Of a stretch of 64,000 nucleotides of DNA, positions 28,760 to 37,686 are shown piece by piece (the first letter of the stretch is position 1; each line of letters begins with the position of its first letter). The DNA comes from a bacterium (GTDB taxonomy: Bacteria; SM23-31). Made by a program: the position numbers and the translations under genes. The stretch spans positions 1 through 64,000 of the forward strand of contig JANQEH010000166.1 in assembly GCA_028278455.1 (NCBI GenBank). Reading direction: 5' to 3'. The notes below the pieces were generated by a model. The model was not told the DNA's origin. It saw only the letters and a program-made list of their open reading frames with translations, and did no database searches.

Positions 28760-28889
28760 CTGTATTCCCATATCCGGAATACAGGAAGATATTATAATAT
28801 TAATAACATCATCCGTGATTAATACAGAGTACCGGTCGAGTTCAGGGATGAATATCCCTGCTAATCAACAGAATACAGGCATTGTGCCT
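28760..28889 (+). promoter_or_regulatory. hairpin- and repeat-rich leader of the qmo-dsr operon
   Basis: Three stem-loops occur in 130 bp: CTGTATTCC/GGAATACAG (28760-28768 with 28776-28784), CAGGGAT-GAAT-ATCCCTG (28843-28860) and AGGCA-TTG-TGCCT followed by TTTAATTT (28877 onward). The heptamer AATACAG recurs at 28778, 28831 and 28872 (53 and 41 bp apart, near whole helical turns), plus an inverted copy at 28760. This could be an operator cluster or an attenuator. The regulator is unknown. Confidence 0.4.
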
Positions 28890-28922
28890 TTAATTTAGCT
28901 TTATGAGTTGAAGGAAGGTGTT

Positions 28923-30188
28923 ATGAAATCAAATGCAAAACCTATTCTTGTTATAGGTGGAGGAATTGCAGGAATGACTGCTGCTGTGGAAGCCGCAGAA
29001 GTGGGATATGATGTTATTCTTGTTGAAAAAGAGGCTTATCTCGGCGGTCGAGTAGTACAAATGAATCGATATTTTCCTAAAATGTGCCCTCCATCATGCG
29101 GATTCGAGATAAATGTCCGAAGGATCAGGCAGAATCCGCGGATCACCGTCTATACTTTATCAGATGTAGAAGAGATTTCCGGCCAGGCTGGAGATTTCAA
29201 GGCTGTTCTCCGGGTAAAGCCAAAGTATCTTACCGGCAAATATCCGGTTGATGTATCTGTAGTTGAGAAACTAACCGGAGAAAGAAATAACGATTTTAAC
29301 TATGGTATGGATAGAACTAAAGGACTTTATTTTCCTCACGATATGGCTTATCCCCACGGCTATGTCATTGACCGGGAGACGCTGTCTGATACTGACGCAG
29401 GAGTTCTTCAGGGATCCATGCCTGATGATGCGATAGACTGGGAAATGACTGATGAAAAGATCAAAGTTAAGATAGGGGCAGTAATAATTGCAGCAGGCTG
29501 GAAACCCTTTGATGCGACTAAACTTGACACTCTCGGGTATGGACAATATCAAAATGTCGTTACAAACGTTATGATGGAGAGGATGGCATCAAATAACGGT
29601 CCAACTGGTGGTGAGATCACGAGACCCTCAGATGGCCGGAAAGCCATGAATGTTGCATTCGTACAATGTGCAGGATCAAGAGATGAAAATCATCTGCCCT
29701 ACTGCTCTGCTGTATGTTGTATGGCGTCCCTGAAACAGGCCAGGTATCTAAGAGATAAGAATGAGAATTCTAAAACAACAGTTTTCTATATCGATATCCG
29801 CACAATAGGACGTCTTGAGAAATTCTATTATGATATGCTGGATGATGCAAATATCTCCTTTGTTAAAGGTAAGGTAGCTGCAATAAGCGAAAATCCTGAC
29901 AGCAAGAACCTTATTTTGGATGTTGAGGATACAATAACGAGAGAGAACAACCATCCGGAATTTGAATTGGTAGTTCTTGCTACTGGAATGGCCCCAAATT
30001 CAATAAATATCAAATTTCCCTCAGAATTGTTGTTAAATGACTACGGTTTTATTGAGGGAGCAACAAATATTGAAGGAATATATTCTGCAGGCTGTTCAAA
30101 ACATCCCTGTGATGTTTCAAGCACTACTAAGGATGCCACAGCAGCAGCATTAAAAGCAATACAATGCCTTATTGGAGGAGAAGAATAA
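28923..30188 (+). CDS. qmoA: QmoA: HdrA-like FAD subunit of a quinone-interacting oxidoreductase
   Basis: The product (421 aa) starts at the ATG at 28923 behind AAGGAAGG, not the TTG at 28908. The dinucleotide-binding N-terminus ILVIGGGIAGMTAAVEAAEVGYDVILVEKE is followed by GGRVVQMNRYFPKMCPPSCGFEINVRRI, typical of QmoA. The HdrA-type Cys motif CAGSRDENHLPYCSAVCCMASLKQA and a second FAD segment GIYSAGCSKHPCDVSSTTKDATAAALKA are present. The length fits QmoA (about 410-430) and is shorter than HdrA, lacking added ferredoxin domains. In sulfate reducers QmoABC moves electrons between quinones and APS reductase. The gene is one base from qmoB and opens an operon qmoABC-dsrJOP. Confidence 0.92.
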   Translation: MKSNAKPILVIGGGIAGMTAAVEAAEVGYDVILVEKEAYLGGRVVQMNRYFPKMCPPSCGFEINVRRIRQNPRITVYTLSDVEEISGQAGDFKAVLRVKPKYLTGKYPVDVSVVEKLTGERNNDFNYGMDRTKGLYFPHDMAYPHGYVIDRETLSDTDAGVLQGSMPDDAIDWEMTDEKIKVKIGAVIIAAGWKPFDATKLDTLGYGQYQNVVTNVMMERMASNNGPTGGEITRPSDGRKAMNVAFVQCAGSRDENHLPYCSAVCCMASLKQARYLRDKNENSKTTVFYIDIRTIGRLEKFYYDMLDDANISFVKGKVAAISENPDSKNLILDVEDTITRENNHPEFELVVLATGMAPNSINIKFPSELLLNDYGFIEGATNIEGIYSAGCSKHPCDVSSTTKDATAAALKAIQCLIGGEE

Positions 30189-30189
30189 A

Positions 30190-32463
30190 ATGGAAGAAAA
30201 AATAGGCGTTTTTATATGCACAGGATATGGAATAGGTGAAGCTATTGATATAGAGGCCCTAAGCAAAGTTGCGACCGAAGAGTACAGTGTTCCTTATTGC
30301 CGGACAGTAAGATCATGTGAAAAATCCGATTTAAATATAATTGTAGAAGACATAGAAAAAGAAGAACTGAGTAAAGTATTGATAGCAGGGATATCACCGC
30401 GAAGGTACGAGGAAGATGTTTTCCCCGGAGATGTGATAGTTGAAAAACTGGGATTAAGGGAGCATGTTGTATGGAGTCAGCCTCCGAATGAAGAAGATAC
30501 ACAAATGCTTGCAGAAGATTATATCCGGATGTATTTAACAAAACTTCAGAAATTTGAACCGCCCGAGCCCTTCCAGCCTGAAGAGACACTGAATAAGAGT
30601 ATTCTGGTTGTCGGAGGTGGTGTAACAGGATTGACAGCTGCTCTCGAAGCAGCAAAGACCGGATATGATGTACGGCTTATCGATAAATCAGAAAAACTTG
30701 GAGGTTGGTTATCCAAACAATACAGGTCTATCCCGAGCAAGCCCCCTTTCAGAGACCTGGAGGATAACGGGATAGACGCTCTCATCAAAGAGGTTGATGA
30801 GCATCCTCTAATAAAGGTTTATAGATCAGCAGCAGCAGCCAGAATAGAAGGTGCACCGGGATTATTCGATGTATCGCTGAAATCTACAAAAAACGGTAAA
30901 ACTGAGGGAGAACCTCTTGATACATTTCGCGTTGGATCGATCATCCAGGCTACCGGATGGAAACCGAAAGAACCCAGAGAAAATCTATCGTACGGAAAAA
31001 TCCCTGATGTGATCAGGAATATCGAATTAGAGGAGATGGTAAAGGAAAATGGAAAGATTGTCAGGCCATCTGACGGGAAAGAGGTTAAGAGTATTGCATT
31101 CATACAATGCGGCGGTTCAATAGACAAAAAGCATCATTCTTATTGTTCTTCGATCTGCTGCCTGAATGCTCTGAAGCAGGCAATGTACCTTCGTGAGCAG
31201 GATGATAATGCAAAGGCTTATATATTTTACGAGTTTATACGTACTCCGGGTTTTTATGAAGATTTCTACAGAAAAGCACAGGAAGAACCCGGGATATTTT
31301 TTACAAAAGGCGAAATTACCGGCGTAAAAAATGAAAACGGGGGAAAACTTCTTGTATCAGCTCTGAATACAATGCCCGGGGATAACATTGAGGTTGAGGT
31401 AGATTTGGTTGTACTTGCTGCCGGAATGATTCCGAATTCTGCAGATGGAGAGGCTATTAGGGCGCTTGAGGATGCCAAAATAACTGCTGAGAAAGGCGAG
31501 ACTGATGTTCAAAGGGATGCTGCGAAGGAAAAGATAGCGAAACTCGAAGAACATGAAGGAACCGAGATCCTCAACCTGGGATATCGCCAGGGACCGGATC
31601 TACCGACCCTTGAGTATGGATTTCCTGACTCTCATTTCATTTGCTTCCCCTATGAAAGCCGCAGAACGGGAATATACCCAGCCGGGAGTGTCCGCCAACC
31701 CATGGACAGTCTCAGCAGTAAAGAAGACGCGGCTGGAGCCGCATTAAAGGCCATCCAGTGTGTTGAGATGACAGACAGGGGTGAAGCAGTTCACCCTCGG
31801 GCCGGTGATAAGTCATACCCCGATTTCTTCATGCAGCGGTGTACTCAGTGCAAAAGATGTACTGAAGAGTGCCCTTTCGGGGTGCTGAACGAAGATGAAA
31901 AAGGTACACCGTTGCTGAGCGCAACACGCTGCCGCAGGTGTGGTGTCTGCATGGGTGCATGCCCGGAAAGAATAGTATCTTTTAAAGATTTCTCTGTTAA
32001 TATGATTGCTTCAATGATCAAGGCTGTCAATGTCCCGGATGAATTCGAGGAAAAACCAAGAATACTGGCACTGCTATGTGAGAATGATGCCTTTCCGGCG
32101 CTCGATCTTGCCGGCCAGCATGGTCTTCAATACAGTCCTTTCGTTCGTGTTATTCCTGTCAGGTGCCTTGGATCTGTAAACAGCATCTGGATATCCGAAG
32201 CTATCTCAACAGGATTCGATGGTATTATCCTTATCGGGTGTAAATACGGTGATGACTATCAATGCCATTTCTGCAAGGGAAGTGAACTTGCTTTTGCCCG
32301 GGGCGATAATATTCGTGAAAAACTTGAGCAAATGCAGATGGAGAATCAGCGAGTAGAGCTTCATGAATTGCAGATATCTGATTACGAAAGGATCCCAGAG
32401 ATATTCAATTCTTTTGCAGAGATGATAGAAGAGATTGGGATGAATCCATTTAAAGGTATGTAG
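30190..32463 (+). CDS. qmoB: QmoB: HdrA/MvhD-like flavin and iron-sulfur subunit
   Basis: I start at the ATG at 30190, with GGAGGAG spanning the end of qmoA; the product is 757 aa. Domains: an N-terminal module (EKIGVFICTGYGIGEAIDIEALSKVA), FAD-binding SILVVGGGVTGLTAALEAAKTGYDVRLIDK (about 142-172), HdrA-type Cys motif CGGSIDKKHHSYCSSICCLNALKQA, two 4Fe-4S motifs CTQCKRCTEECPFG and CRRCGVCMGACPE (about 558-600), and a C-terminal MvhD/FlpD-like domain with CLGSVN, GCKYGDDYQCHFCKGSELA. This is the full QmoB architecture. As I recall the family, the N-terminal motif is usually CTGCGIGEA; here the second Cys is Tyr, so one N-terminal iron ligand may be lost. Confidence 0.9.
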   Translation: MEEKIGVFICTGYGIGEAIDIEALSKVATEEYSVPYCRTVRSCEKSDLNIIVEDIEKEELSKVLIAGISPRRYEEDVFPGDVIVEKLGLREHVVWSQPPNEEDTQMLAEDYIRMYLTKLQKFEPPEPFQPEETLNKSILVVGGGVTGLTAALEAAKTGYDVRLIDKSEKLGGWLSKQYRSIPSKPPFRDLEDNGIDALIKEVDEHPLIKVYRSAAAARIEGAPGLFDVSLKSTKNGKTEGEPLDTFRVGSIIQATGWKPKEPRENLSYGKIPDVIRNIELEEMVKENGKIVRPSDGKEVKSIAFIQCGGSIDKKHHSYCSSICCLNALKQAMYLREQDDNAKAYIFYEFIRTPGFYEDFYRKAQEEPGIFFTKGEITGVKNENGGKLLVSALNTMPGDNIEVEVDLVVLAAGMIPNSADGEAIRALEDAKITAEKGETDVQRDAAKEKIAKLEEHEGTEILNLGYRQGPDLPTLEYGFPDSHFICFPYESRRTGIYPAGSVRQPMDSLSSKEDAAGAALKAIQCVEMTDRGEAVHPRAGDKSYPDFFMQRCTQCKRCTEECPFGVLNEDEKGTPLLSATRCRRCGVCMGACPERIVSFKDFSVNMIASMIKAVNVPDEFEEKPRILALLCENDAFPALDLAGQHGLQYSPFVRVIPVRCLGSVNSIWISEAISTGFDGIILIGCKYGDDYQCHFCKGSELAFARGDNIREKLEQMQMENQRVELHELQISDYERIPEIFNSFAEMIEEIGMNPFKGM

Positions 32464-32518
32464 AAAATGACTATAAATAGACTGACTAATCATACAAATG
32501 CAAATTAAAGAGAATAAT

Positions 32519-33778
32519 ATGCAGGATACAGTTGGAGAAAAAACTAAAGAGAGCCCTGAAGCGCCGGTTGTTGAAGAGAAAGAGATAGCGGTACGTATAG
32601 AACCGGATCTCGAGTTTATCCGGGCACTTAGTATGCAGGGTGGTGATCTTTTCAAAAAATGCATGCAGTGCGGGACCTGTTCGGCAACATGCTCTCTTTC
32701 ACCGGATTCCAAACCATTCCCTTCCAAGGAGATGGCCTGGGCGGCATGGGGGATGAAAGAAAAATTGCTGAGAGATCCTGATGTCTGGTTATGCTTTCAC
32801 TGCAATGACTGTTCGACAAAGTGTCCCCGAGGGGCAAGGCCTGGAGATGTACTCTCAGCCGTAAGGCAGGAGAGCGTAATCAATCATTCTTTTCCTCGAT
32901 TTCTTGGAAGAATGGTGAATAAACCTCAATTTATCCCACTCCTTCTTGGTATCCCGGTACTGCTTCTCGGTCTTGCGCTGTTCCTTAGAGATCCGATCGG
33001 AGAAAAGCTCAATCTTTCAAATTTTACCGGAGATAGGATCATCTTCAATTACTCAAATATGTTCCCTCATTGGCTAATAAACGGATTTTTCCTGATAATC
33101 AGCATGATCGCGCTAATTGCTATTCTAATAGGGATTAAACGATTCTGGAGAGAACTCAGGGCGATGTCTGGAAGCAATGGAAGAGCGGGTCCGGCAAAAA
33201 GCCTGATTTCAAGCGCTCTGGTATCCCTGAAGAATATTCTGATACACAAGAATTTTGACAAATGCACCACTGTACATTCACGGTATATCTCTCATATGTT
33301 CGTCTTTTTCGGATTCATGGCATTATCCATGGTAACACTTTGGGTTATATCGTCAGGATTCAATCCGTTGATCAAGACCGATTTTGTCTATCCTTTCGGA
33401 TTCTGGAGCCCTTGGAAAGTACTTGCGAATCTTGGAGGACTTGCACTTCTTGGGGGACTAGCATTGATGATAAGAGACCGCTTTCGAGATAATGAACATA
33501 CTTCGACAGGATCTTATTTCGACTGGACATTAATCTCAACATTGTTAATAGTAACAATAACGGGATTTATTACTGAGATCCTGCATTACGTACGGCTCGA
33601 GCCCCACAGGCATTTAGTTTATTTCGCGCATCTGGTATTTATCTGCGCCCTTATCCTGTATCTGCCTTATTCAAAGTTTGCGCATCTGGTATATAGAACT
33701 GTAGCAATGATATACGCAGAATACAGCGGAAGAAATGTAGCGTCTTTGAGATCAAAAGAGATACAATATTCAGGTTAG
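32519..33778 (+). CDS. qmoC: QmoC: iron-sulfur/cytochrome b fusion subunit
   Basis: I prefer the ATG at 32519 (AAAGAGA upstream; 419 aa) over 32498. The N-terminal HdrC-like half has two 4Fe-4S motifs, CMQCGTCSATCSLSPDSKPFP and CFHCNDCSTKCPRGARPGD (about residues 43-110). The C-terminal half is a NarI/HdrE-like cytochrome b with six or so hydrophobic helices (for example FIPLLLGIPVLLLGLALFL, YISHMFVFFGFMALSMVTLWVI, LISTLLIVTITGFITEILHYVRLEPHRHLVYFAHLVFICALILYLPYSKFAHLVY) and several His available as heme ligands. Known role: the quinone-facing subunit of QmoABC. It is followed at 8 bp by dsrJ rather than aprAB, so it may supply the cytochrome b part of a combined Qmo-DsrJOP complex. Confidence 0.88.
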   Translation: MQDTVGEKTKESPEAPVVEEKEIAVRIEPDLEFIRALSMQGGDLFKKCMQCGTCSATCSLSPDSKPFPSKEMAWAAWGMKEKLLRDPDVWLCFHCNDCSTKCPRGARPGDVLSAVRQESVINHSFPRFLGRMVNKPQFIPLLLGIPVLLLGLALFLRDPIGEKLNLSNFTGDRIIFNYSNMFPHWLINGFFLIISMIALIAILIGIKRFWRELRAMSGSNGRAGPAKSLISSALVSLKNILIHKNFDKCTTVHSRYISHMFVFFGFMALSMVTLWVISSGFNPLIKTDFVYPFGFWSPWKVLANLGGLALLGGLALMIRDRFRDNEHTSTGSYFDWTLISTLLIVTITGFITEILHYVRLEPHRHLVYFAHLVFICALILYLPYSKFAHLVYRTVAMIYAEYSGRNVASLRSKEIQYSG

Positions 33779-33786
33779 GAGTAAAT

Positions 33787-34161
33787 ATGCGCTCAAAGGA
33801 TATACTAAATAACAAACCGTCGGCCGCTGTGGCGGCTATCCCGATTACAATCATTTTACTCCCTGTACTCTATAGCATCTTTACTTTTGCGTTTGCACAG
33901 GAAAAAAAGGGTACAGAGCAGTTTCTGGAAATGCCTGATGCTGTTTATACAAAATGCGTTAGGGATACCGAATATATGAGGCATAACCACTGGGTGCTTT
34001 TAAGAGTAGTCAGAGAGGATGTTGTACGCTATGGAAAGAGAGGAGAGATCAGCCTGAAAAGGTGTGGTGAATGCCATACAAGCAGAGAAAAATTCTGCAA
34101 AAAATGCCATGATGCAGTAAGCATGAAACCTGATTGCTATGGTTGTCACTATTATCCTTAA
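33787..34161 (+). CDS. dsrJ: DsrJ-like triheme periplasmic cytochrome c
   Basis: The protein (124 aa) has an N-terminal hydrophobic anchor or signal (AAIPITIILLPVLYSIFTFAFAQ). The mature part carries exactly three CXXCH heme sites: CGECH, CKKCH and CYGCH, within the last 45 residues. A Cys in TKCVRDTEYMRHNHWVLLRVVREDVVRYGKRG is the region that in DsrJ supplies the unusual Cys axial heme ligand. Length and layout fit DsrJ of DsrMKJOP. AGGAG before the ATG supports the start. Its neighbours DsrO and DsrP follow immediately. DsrM and DsrK, normally encoded just upstream, are absent and replaced by qmoABC. Confidence 0.88.
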   Translation: MRSKDILNNKPSAAVAAIPITIILLPVLYSIFTFAFAQEKKGTEQFLEMPDAVYTKCVRDTEYMRHNHWVLLRVVREDVVRYGKRGEISLKRCGECHTSREKFCKKCHDAVSMKPDCYGCHYYP

Positions 34162-34186
34162 AATCCTAATCTAAGGCAGGTTTAGA

Positions 34187-34927
34187 ATGGATAGAAGAGA
34201 TTTTTTTAAAATTGCAGGAGGTACGATTCTGGCAGGAACTTCAGGAGTTTACGCTATTAGGCGCTTGACAGGTTCTATCCCCGGTAGTACCGTTGCGGAC
34301 AGTCCCTTGACCGGTAAGAAATGGGGGATGGTTATCGACCTCAGTAAATGCGTTGAAGACTGCACAGCATGCCTTGATGCCTGCAGATACGAGAATAATG
34401 TAGCTTTTCATCAAGATGAGAGATGGGATGTGCATTGGATCAGGAAAATCAGGCTTGAAAGTAAAATCGGTACAACTTCAACTGAAAAATCTGTGATCCT
34501 GCTGTGCAACCACTGTGAAAAACCACCGTGTGCCCAGGTCTGCCCGGTTCAGGCAACTTATAAACGCGAAGATGGAATAGTTGTCGTTGACCATCACAGA
34601 TGCATAGGATGCAGATACTGTATGATAGCCTGCCCCTATAATGCAAGGTATTTTAACTTCAAAGACAAAGAGGATTGGTCCAATACAGACCGGCCAAAAC
34701 GATCTCACGGGGTTGCTGAAGCGTGTAACTTATGTGCACACCGAATTGACTTAGGTGAGTTGCCGGCATGTGTTGAGGCATGCAGTAATGTTGGTGAAGG
34801 AGCAATAATGGTAGGAGACATGAACGATTCCGGGAGCGAAGTTGCAAAGATCATAATGGCTGAAGCTGTCAAAAGACTTAAGGAAGACCTGGGCACCGAG
34901 CCGAAAGTATACTATCTCGGCTTATAA
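34187..34927 (+). CDS. dsrO: DsrO-like periplasmic ferredoxin-type iron-sulfur protein
   Basis: The 246-aa precursor has a twin-arginine signal, MDRRDFFKIAGGTILAGTSGVYA, so it is exported folded with its clusters. Cys motifs for about four 4Fe-4S clusters follow: CVEDCTACLDAC (about 48-60), CNHCEKPPCAQVCPVQA (about 106-122), CIGCRYCMIACPYNA (about 139-153) and CNLCAHRIDLGELPACVEAC. This is the DsrO/HybA/PsrB-like electron-transfer subunit family. It lies between the triheme cytochrome gene and the NrfD-like membrane gene, 25 bp from each. Role: carrying electrons between the periplasmic cytochrome and the quinone-reactive DsrP subunit. Confidence 0.9.
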   Translation: MDRRDFFKIAGGTILAGTSGVYAIRRLTGSIPGSTVADSPLTGKKWGMVIDLSKCVEDCTACLDACRYENNVAFHQDERWDVHWIRKIRLESKIGTTSTEKSVILLCNHCEKPPCAQVCPVQATYKREDGIVVVDHHRCIGCRYCMIACPYNARYFNFKDKEDWSNTDRPKRSHGVAEACNLCAHRIDLGELPACVEACSNVGEGAIMVGDMNDSGSEVAKIIMAEAVKRLKEDLGTEPKVYYLGL

Positions 34928-34951
34928 TTAACGGCAATAATGGGGTAATCC

Positions 34952-36139
34952 ATGGAAATAAAATTCGAGAGTTTAGACGGGAGTTCATTCGAATATCGTG
35001 TAATGATGATCATATTTGCATTTTTTTCGGTAGTGGGACTTCTGGCAACATGGTGGGTGATCGAAAAAGGAATATGGGTAACGGGAATGTATACGCGTGT
35101 TCCCTGGGGGTTGCAGATAGTTATGGCAGTATACTATATAGGGCTTTCAGCAGGATCTCTGGTAATCTCCGGTCTATATGGGGTTTTCGGGAAGGCTGAA
35201 TACAAACCATTTGCAAGGATAGCCGTTTATGTGGCGATGCTGTTCCTTATTGCAGGTCTACTTTCGATCCTGACAGACCAGGGAAGAATGGACAGAGTGT
35301 TTGTTGAACCTTTCGTTCATTTTAACCTTCAGTCTATGTTTTCGATTAATCCGATTTTATATATAGGCCATATTCTAATTTGTATTGTATATCTGTGGGC
35401 GCTATTCTGTGAAAAGAAAACTCTTACAAAGGTTATTGCAACTCTTGCGTTCGGATGGGCGTTCTGCGTACACAGTGGAACAGGTGCTATTTTCGGATTT
35501 GGTGCGAGGGTATTATACGAATCGCCTTTGCTCCCGGCAAGTTTTGTCGCAGCTGCTATGGCATCCGGAACTGCATTGATGATCCTTTTAATAGTAACCC
35601 TCTTTAAAATTACAAAACGGCATCTCGATGATGAATTGATTATCTGGTTAGGCAGGTTCCTTGCGATCTGTGTTCTGGTAGTAGTATATTTTCTTGCGGT
35701 AGAAAATGCTTACAGGGCATACGTTGTTGAACTCCGACATGCAGCTGTCTATTATCTGTTCGGCGGAATTCACAGCCTCTTATTCTGGATAGGCCTGATC
35801 TTTATCGGTTGTATAATTCCTATGTTCATCCTATTCCGCAAGAAAACAGGGAAATCGATACGCTGGATAGTTTTAGCTTCCAGTCTGGTTATCTTCGGTG
35901 TGTTGTGTGAAAGATATGTTATTGTGATACCGGGACTGACAAATCCGCCTGAGCTGTTTCCTGGTATGGAGATTACTTTTTCTGCAATACAGGAAGGATT
36001 TGCATCATATACTATAAGCTTTCTGGAAGTACTGCAGGCTGTAGGTGTTTTTGGTATTATCGGTTTTCTATTCGGTTTGGGATTAAAATTGTTCAAGCTG
36101 CTGCCAACAGAGGCAAGGATCCTGGATCCAAATATATAG
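34952..36139 (+). CDS. dsrP: DsrP-like NrfD-family integral membrane quinone-interacting subunit
   Basis: The 395-aa protein is dominated by about ten hydrophobic helices, for example VMMIIFAFFSVVGLLATWWVI, GLQIVMAVYYIGLSAGSLVISGLYG, PILYIGHILICIVYLWALF and IIGFLFGLGLKL near the end. The segment MYTRVPWGLQIVMAVYYIGLSAGS is typical of NrfD/PsrC proteins. There are no cofactor motifs, as expected for this family, which exchanges electrons or protons with menaquinone. It has the same order and spacing as dsrJOP in sulfur-metabolising bacteria. It is the last gene of the qmoABC-dsrJOP operon; a kinase/receiver pair follows after 80 bp. Confidence 0.9.
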   Translation: MEIKFESLDGSSFEYRVMMIIFAFFSVVGLLATWWVIEKGIWVTGMYTRVPWGLQIVMAVYYIGLSAGSLVISGLYGVFGKAEYKPFARIAVYVAMLFLIAGLLSILTDQGRMDRVFVEPFVHFNLQSMFSINPILYIGHILICIVYLWALFCEKKTLTKVIATLAFGWAFCVHSGTGAIFGFGARVLYESPLLPASFVAAAMASGTALMILLIVTLFKITKRHLDDELIIWLGRFLAICVLVVVYFLAVENAYRAYVVELRHAAVYYLFGGIHSLLFWIGLIFIGCIIPMFILFRKKTGKSIRWIVLASSLVIFGVLCERYVIVIPGLTNPPELFPGMEITFSAIQEGFASYTISFLEVLQAVGVFGIIGFLFGLGLKLFKLLPTEARILDPNI

Positions 36140-36219
36140 GCGGGGCAAACTGAACGGCGCGAAATAGTATATTTGCTTAGATATAAATGAACGTTATGTA
36201 ATCAAAAACTCAGGCTGTT

Positions 36220-37686
36220 ATGCTGAAACGAGTTCCATTTTACTGGAAACTTACAATTGCTTTCGCATTTGTTATTATGCTGATCCTTATGATCGATATA
36301 TCACTTGAAAGGATCAGTGAGGTGAAACTAAGGTTCTTTTTGATCATAGCAGTGACTGTAATTCTCAGTTCAATTTCAGCATGGATGATTGTCCGTCTTA
36401 CGGTCAGGCCTTCATTGAGTAAACTCGCTCAGGGAATGGATAAACTGGCAAAGAAGAGATTTGACGTCAGGCTCAATGAAAATGATAAGGATGAATTCGG
36501 ACATATTTTTTCTTCTTTCAACGTCATGGCTGTTCTGATATCCTCATATCAGACAGAGTTGGTAAGGGCAAAGGATTTTCTTAACAGTATTCTTGAAAGC
36601 ACTGCTGATATAATTATTTCCGTTAATGCACGAAAAGAGATATTGACTTTCAATTCAGGGGCTGAGAAAGCTCTTGGATATATGCGCGAAGAAGTTATCG
36701 GGAAACCTATTGAAATGATATTCGCAGATCCCGAAGAAAGGGAGGTGGCGATAAAGAGACTGAAATACGGGGATAACGTTGTGAATTTTGAAACGAAGTT
36801 TCTGACAAAAAGCGGTGAAGTAAAGGATGTGCTGTTAACTCTAACACTGATGCGCCATGCAGAGGGGACTTTCGTTGGTACATTTGGAATAAGCAAGGAT
36901 ATAACGGAGATGAAACGCCTGCAGAATCAGCTTATCCAGAGTCAACGTCTATCTGCTATCGGTGAAGTCTTTATCGGTATCCAGCATTCTATGAAGAACA
37001 TGCTGAATACCTGTAAGGGAGGGGCTTACATGGTCAGGACGGGATTGGCAAAGGATAAAAGGGAGATGTTTGAAGAAGGGTGGGAAATAGTGCAGATTGG
37101 AATCGACCGCATGTCAGACCTCTCAAAAGATCTTCTGAAATATGTTAAGGACTGGAAACCGAAGCTCGAACCGGTCGACCTGTCAAAAGTATTATCAGAT
37201 ATTGATACTGAGATCAGAAAAAGCGCAAAAGACAAGGGAATAGAATTCCATCTTGATATTGCAAAAGAACTGCCGGAGATCCCCTGTGACGCGCCGATGA
37301 TCCATTCTGTTATGATGGATATCGTATCAAATGCTGTAGATGCATGTTTCTGGAAAGATTATTCTGATTTGGAAAAACCTAATGTATGTGTCAAGGCATA
37401 CCTCAGGAATGGCCGGGACAAAGCTGTACTTGAAGTTGCAGATAATGGATGTGGTATGACAGAGGAAGTGAAGAAGAAAATATTCACACCTTTTTTTAGT
37501 ACAAAAAGTAAGGCGGGGACAGGGCTGGGCTTGTCAATTACTTCAAGAATGATTGAAGTTCATAATGGGAATATCGATGTGGAATCTGAACCGGATATGG
37601 GAACAGTATTCCGTATCATGCTTCCCATGAATGTTAACCTCAAAAACAAGGAGATTAGTGATGGCAAAGAAAGTGCTGGTAATTGA
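36220..37686 (+). CDS. membrane-bound PAS sensor histidine kinase next to qmo-dsr operon
   Basis: In this 488-aa kinase, TM1 (about 10-27) and TM2 (about 38-57) leave almost no periplasmic loop (SLERISEVKLR), so sensing is probably within the membrane or by the PAS. HAMP (about 58-110) is followed by PAS (about 115-230, ILESTADIIISVNARKEILTFNSGAEKALGYM). HisKA has an unusual H-box GIQHSMKNMLNTCKGGAYMV. HATPase shows MDIVSNAVDAC, VADNGCGMT and GTGLGLSITSRMIEVHNG. It is 80 bp after dsrP on the same strand and overlaps the receiver gene by 26 bp. A link to redox control of the qmo-dsr operon is suggested only by location. Confidence 0.88.
   Translation: MLKRVPFYWKLTIAFAFVIMLILMIDISLERISEVKLRFFLIIAVTVILSSISAWMIVRLTVRPSLSKLAQGMDKLAKKRFDVRLNENDKDEFGHIFSSFNVMAVLISSYQTELVRAKDFLNSILESTADIIISVNARKEILTFNSGAEKALGYMREEVIGKPIEMIFADPEEREVAIKRLKYGDNVVNFETKFLTKSGEVKDVLLTLTLMRHAEGTFVGTFGISKDITEMKRLQNQLIQSQRLSAIGEVFIGIQHSMKNMLNTCKGGAYMVRTGLAKDKREMFEEGWEIVQIGIDRMSDLSKDLLKYVKDWKPKLEPVDLSKVLSDIDTEIRKSAKDKGIEFHLDIAKELPEIPCDAPMIHSVMMDIVSNAVDACFWKDYSDLEKPNVCVKAYLRNGRDKAVLEVADNGCGMTEEVKKKIFTPFFSTKSKAGTGLGLSITSRMIEVHNGNIDVESEPDMGTVFRIMLPMNVNLKNKEISDGKESAGN

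Larger units (their letters stand above)
27738..28922. other. long gene-poor region between the ABM gene and qmoA
   Basis: About 1.2 kb without an intact gene. The left part (27954-28214, minus strand) holds a decayed reading frame listed separately. The right end (about 28750-28890) is a structured leader for the qmo operon, also listed separately. The middle (28220-28740) is AT-rich with frequent stops in all frames. I see no RNA gene, repeat array or insertion-sequence ends in it. Confidence 0.5.

Noticed and set aside
28923-36139. Complete dissimilatory sulfate-reduction locus
   Set aside because: Only qmoABC and dsrJOP are present; sat, aprAB, dsrAB, dsrC and dsrMK are not in the window, so the pathway cannot be claimed.
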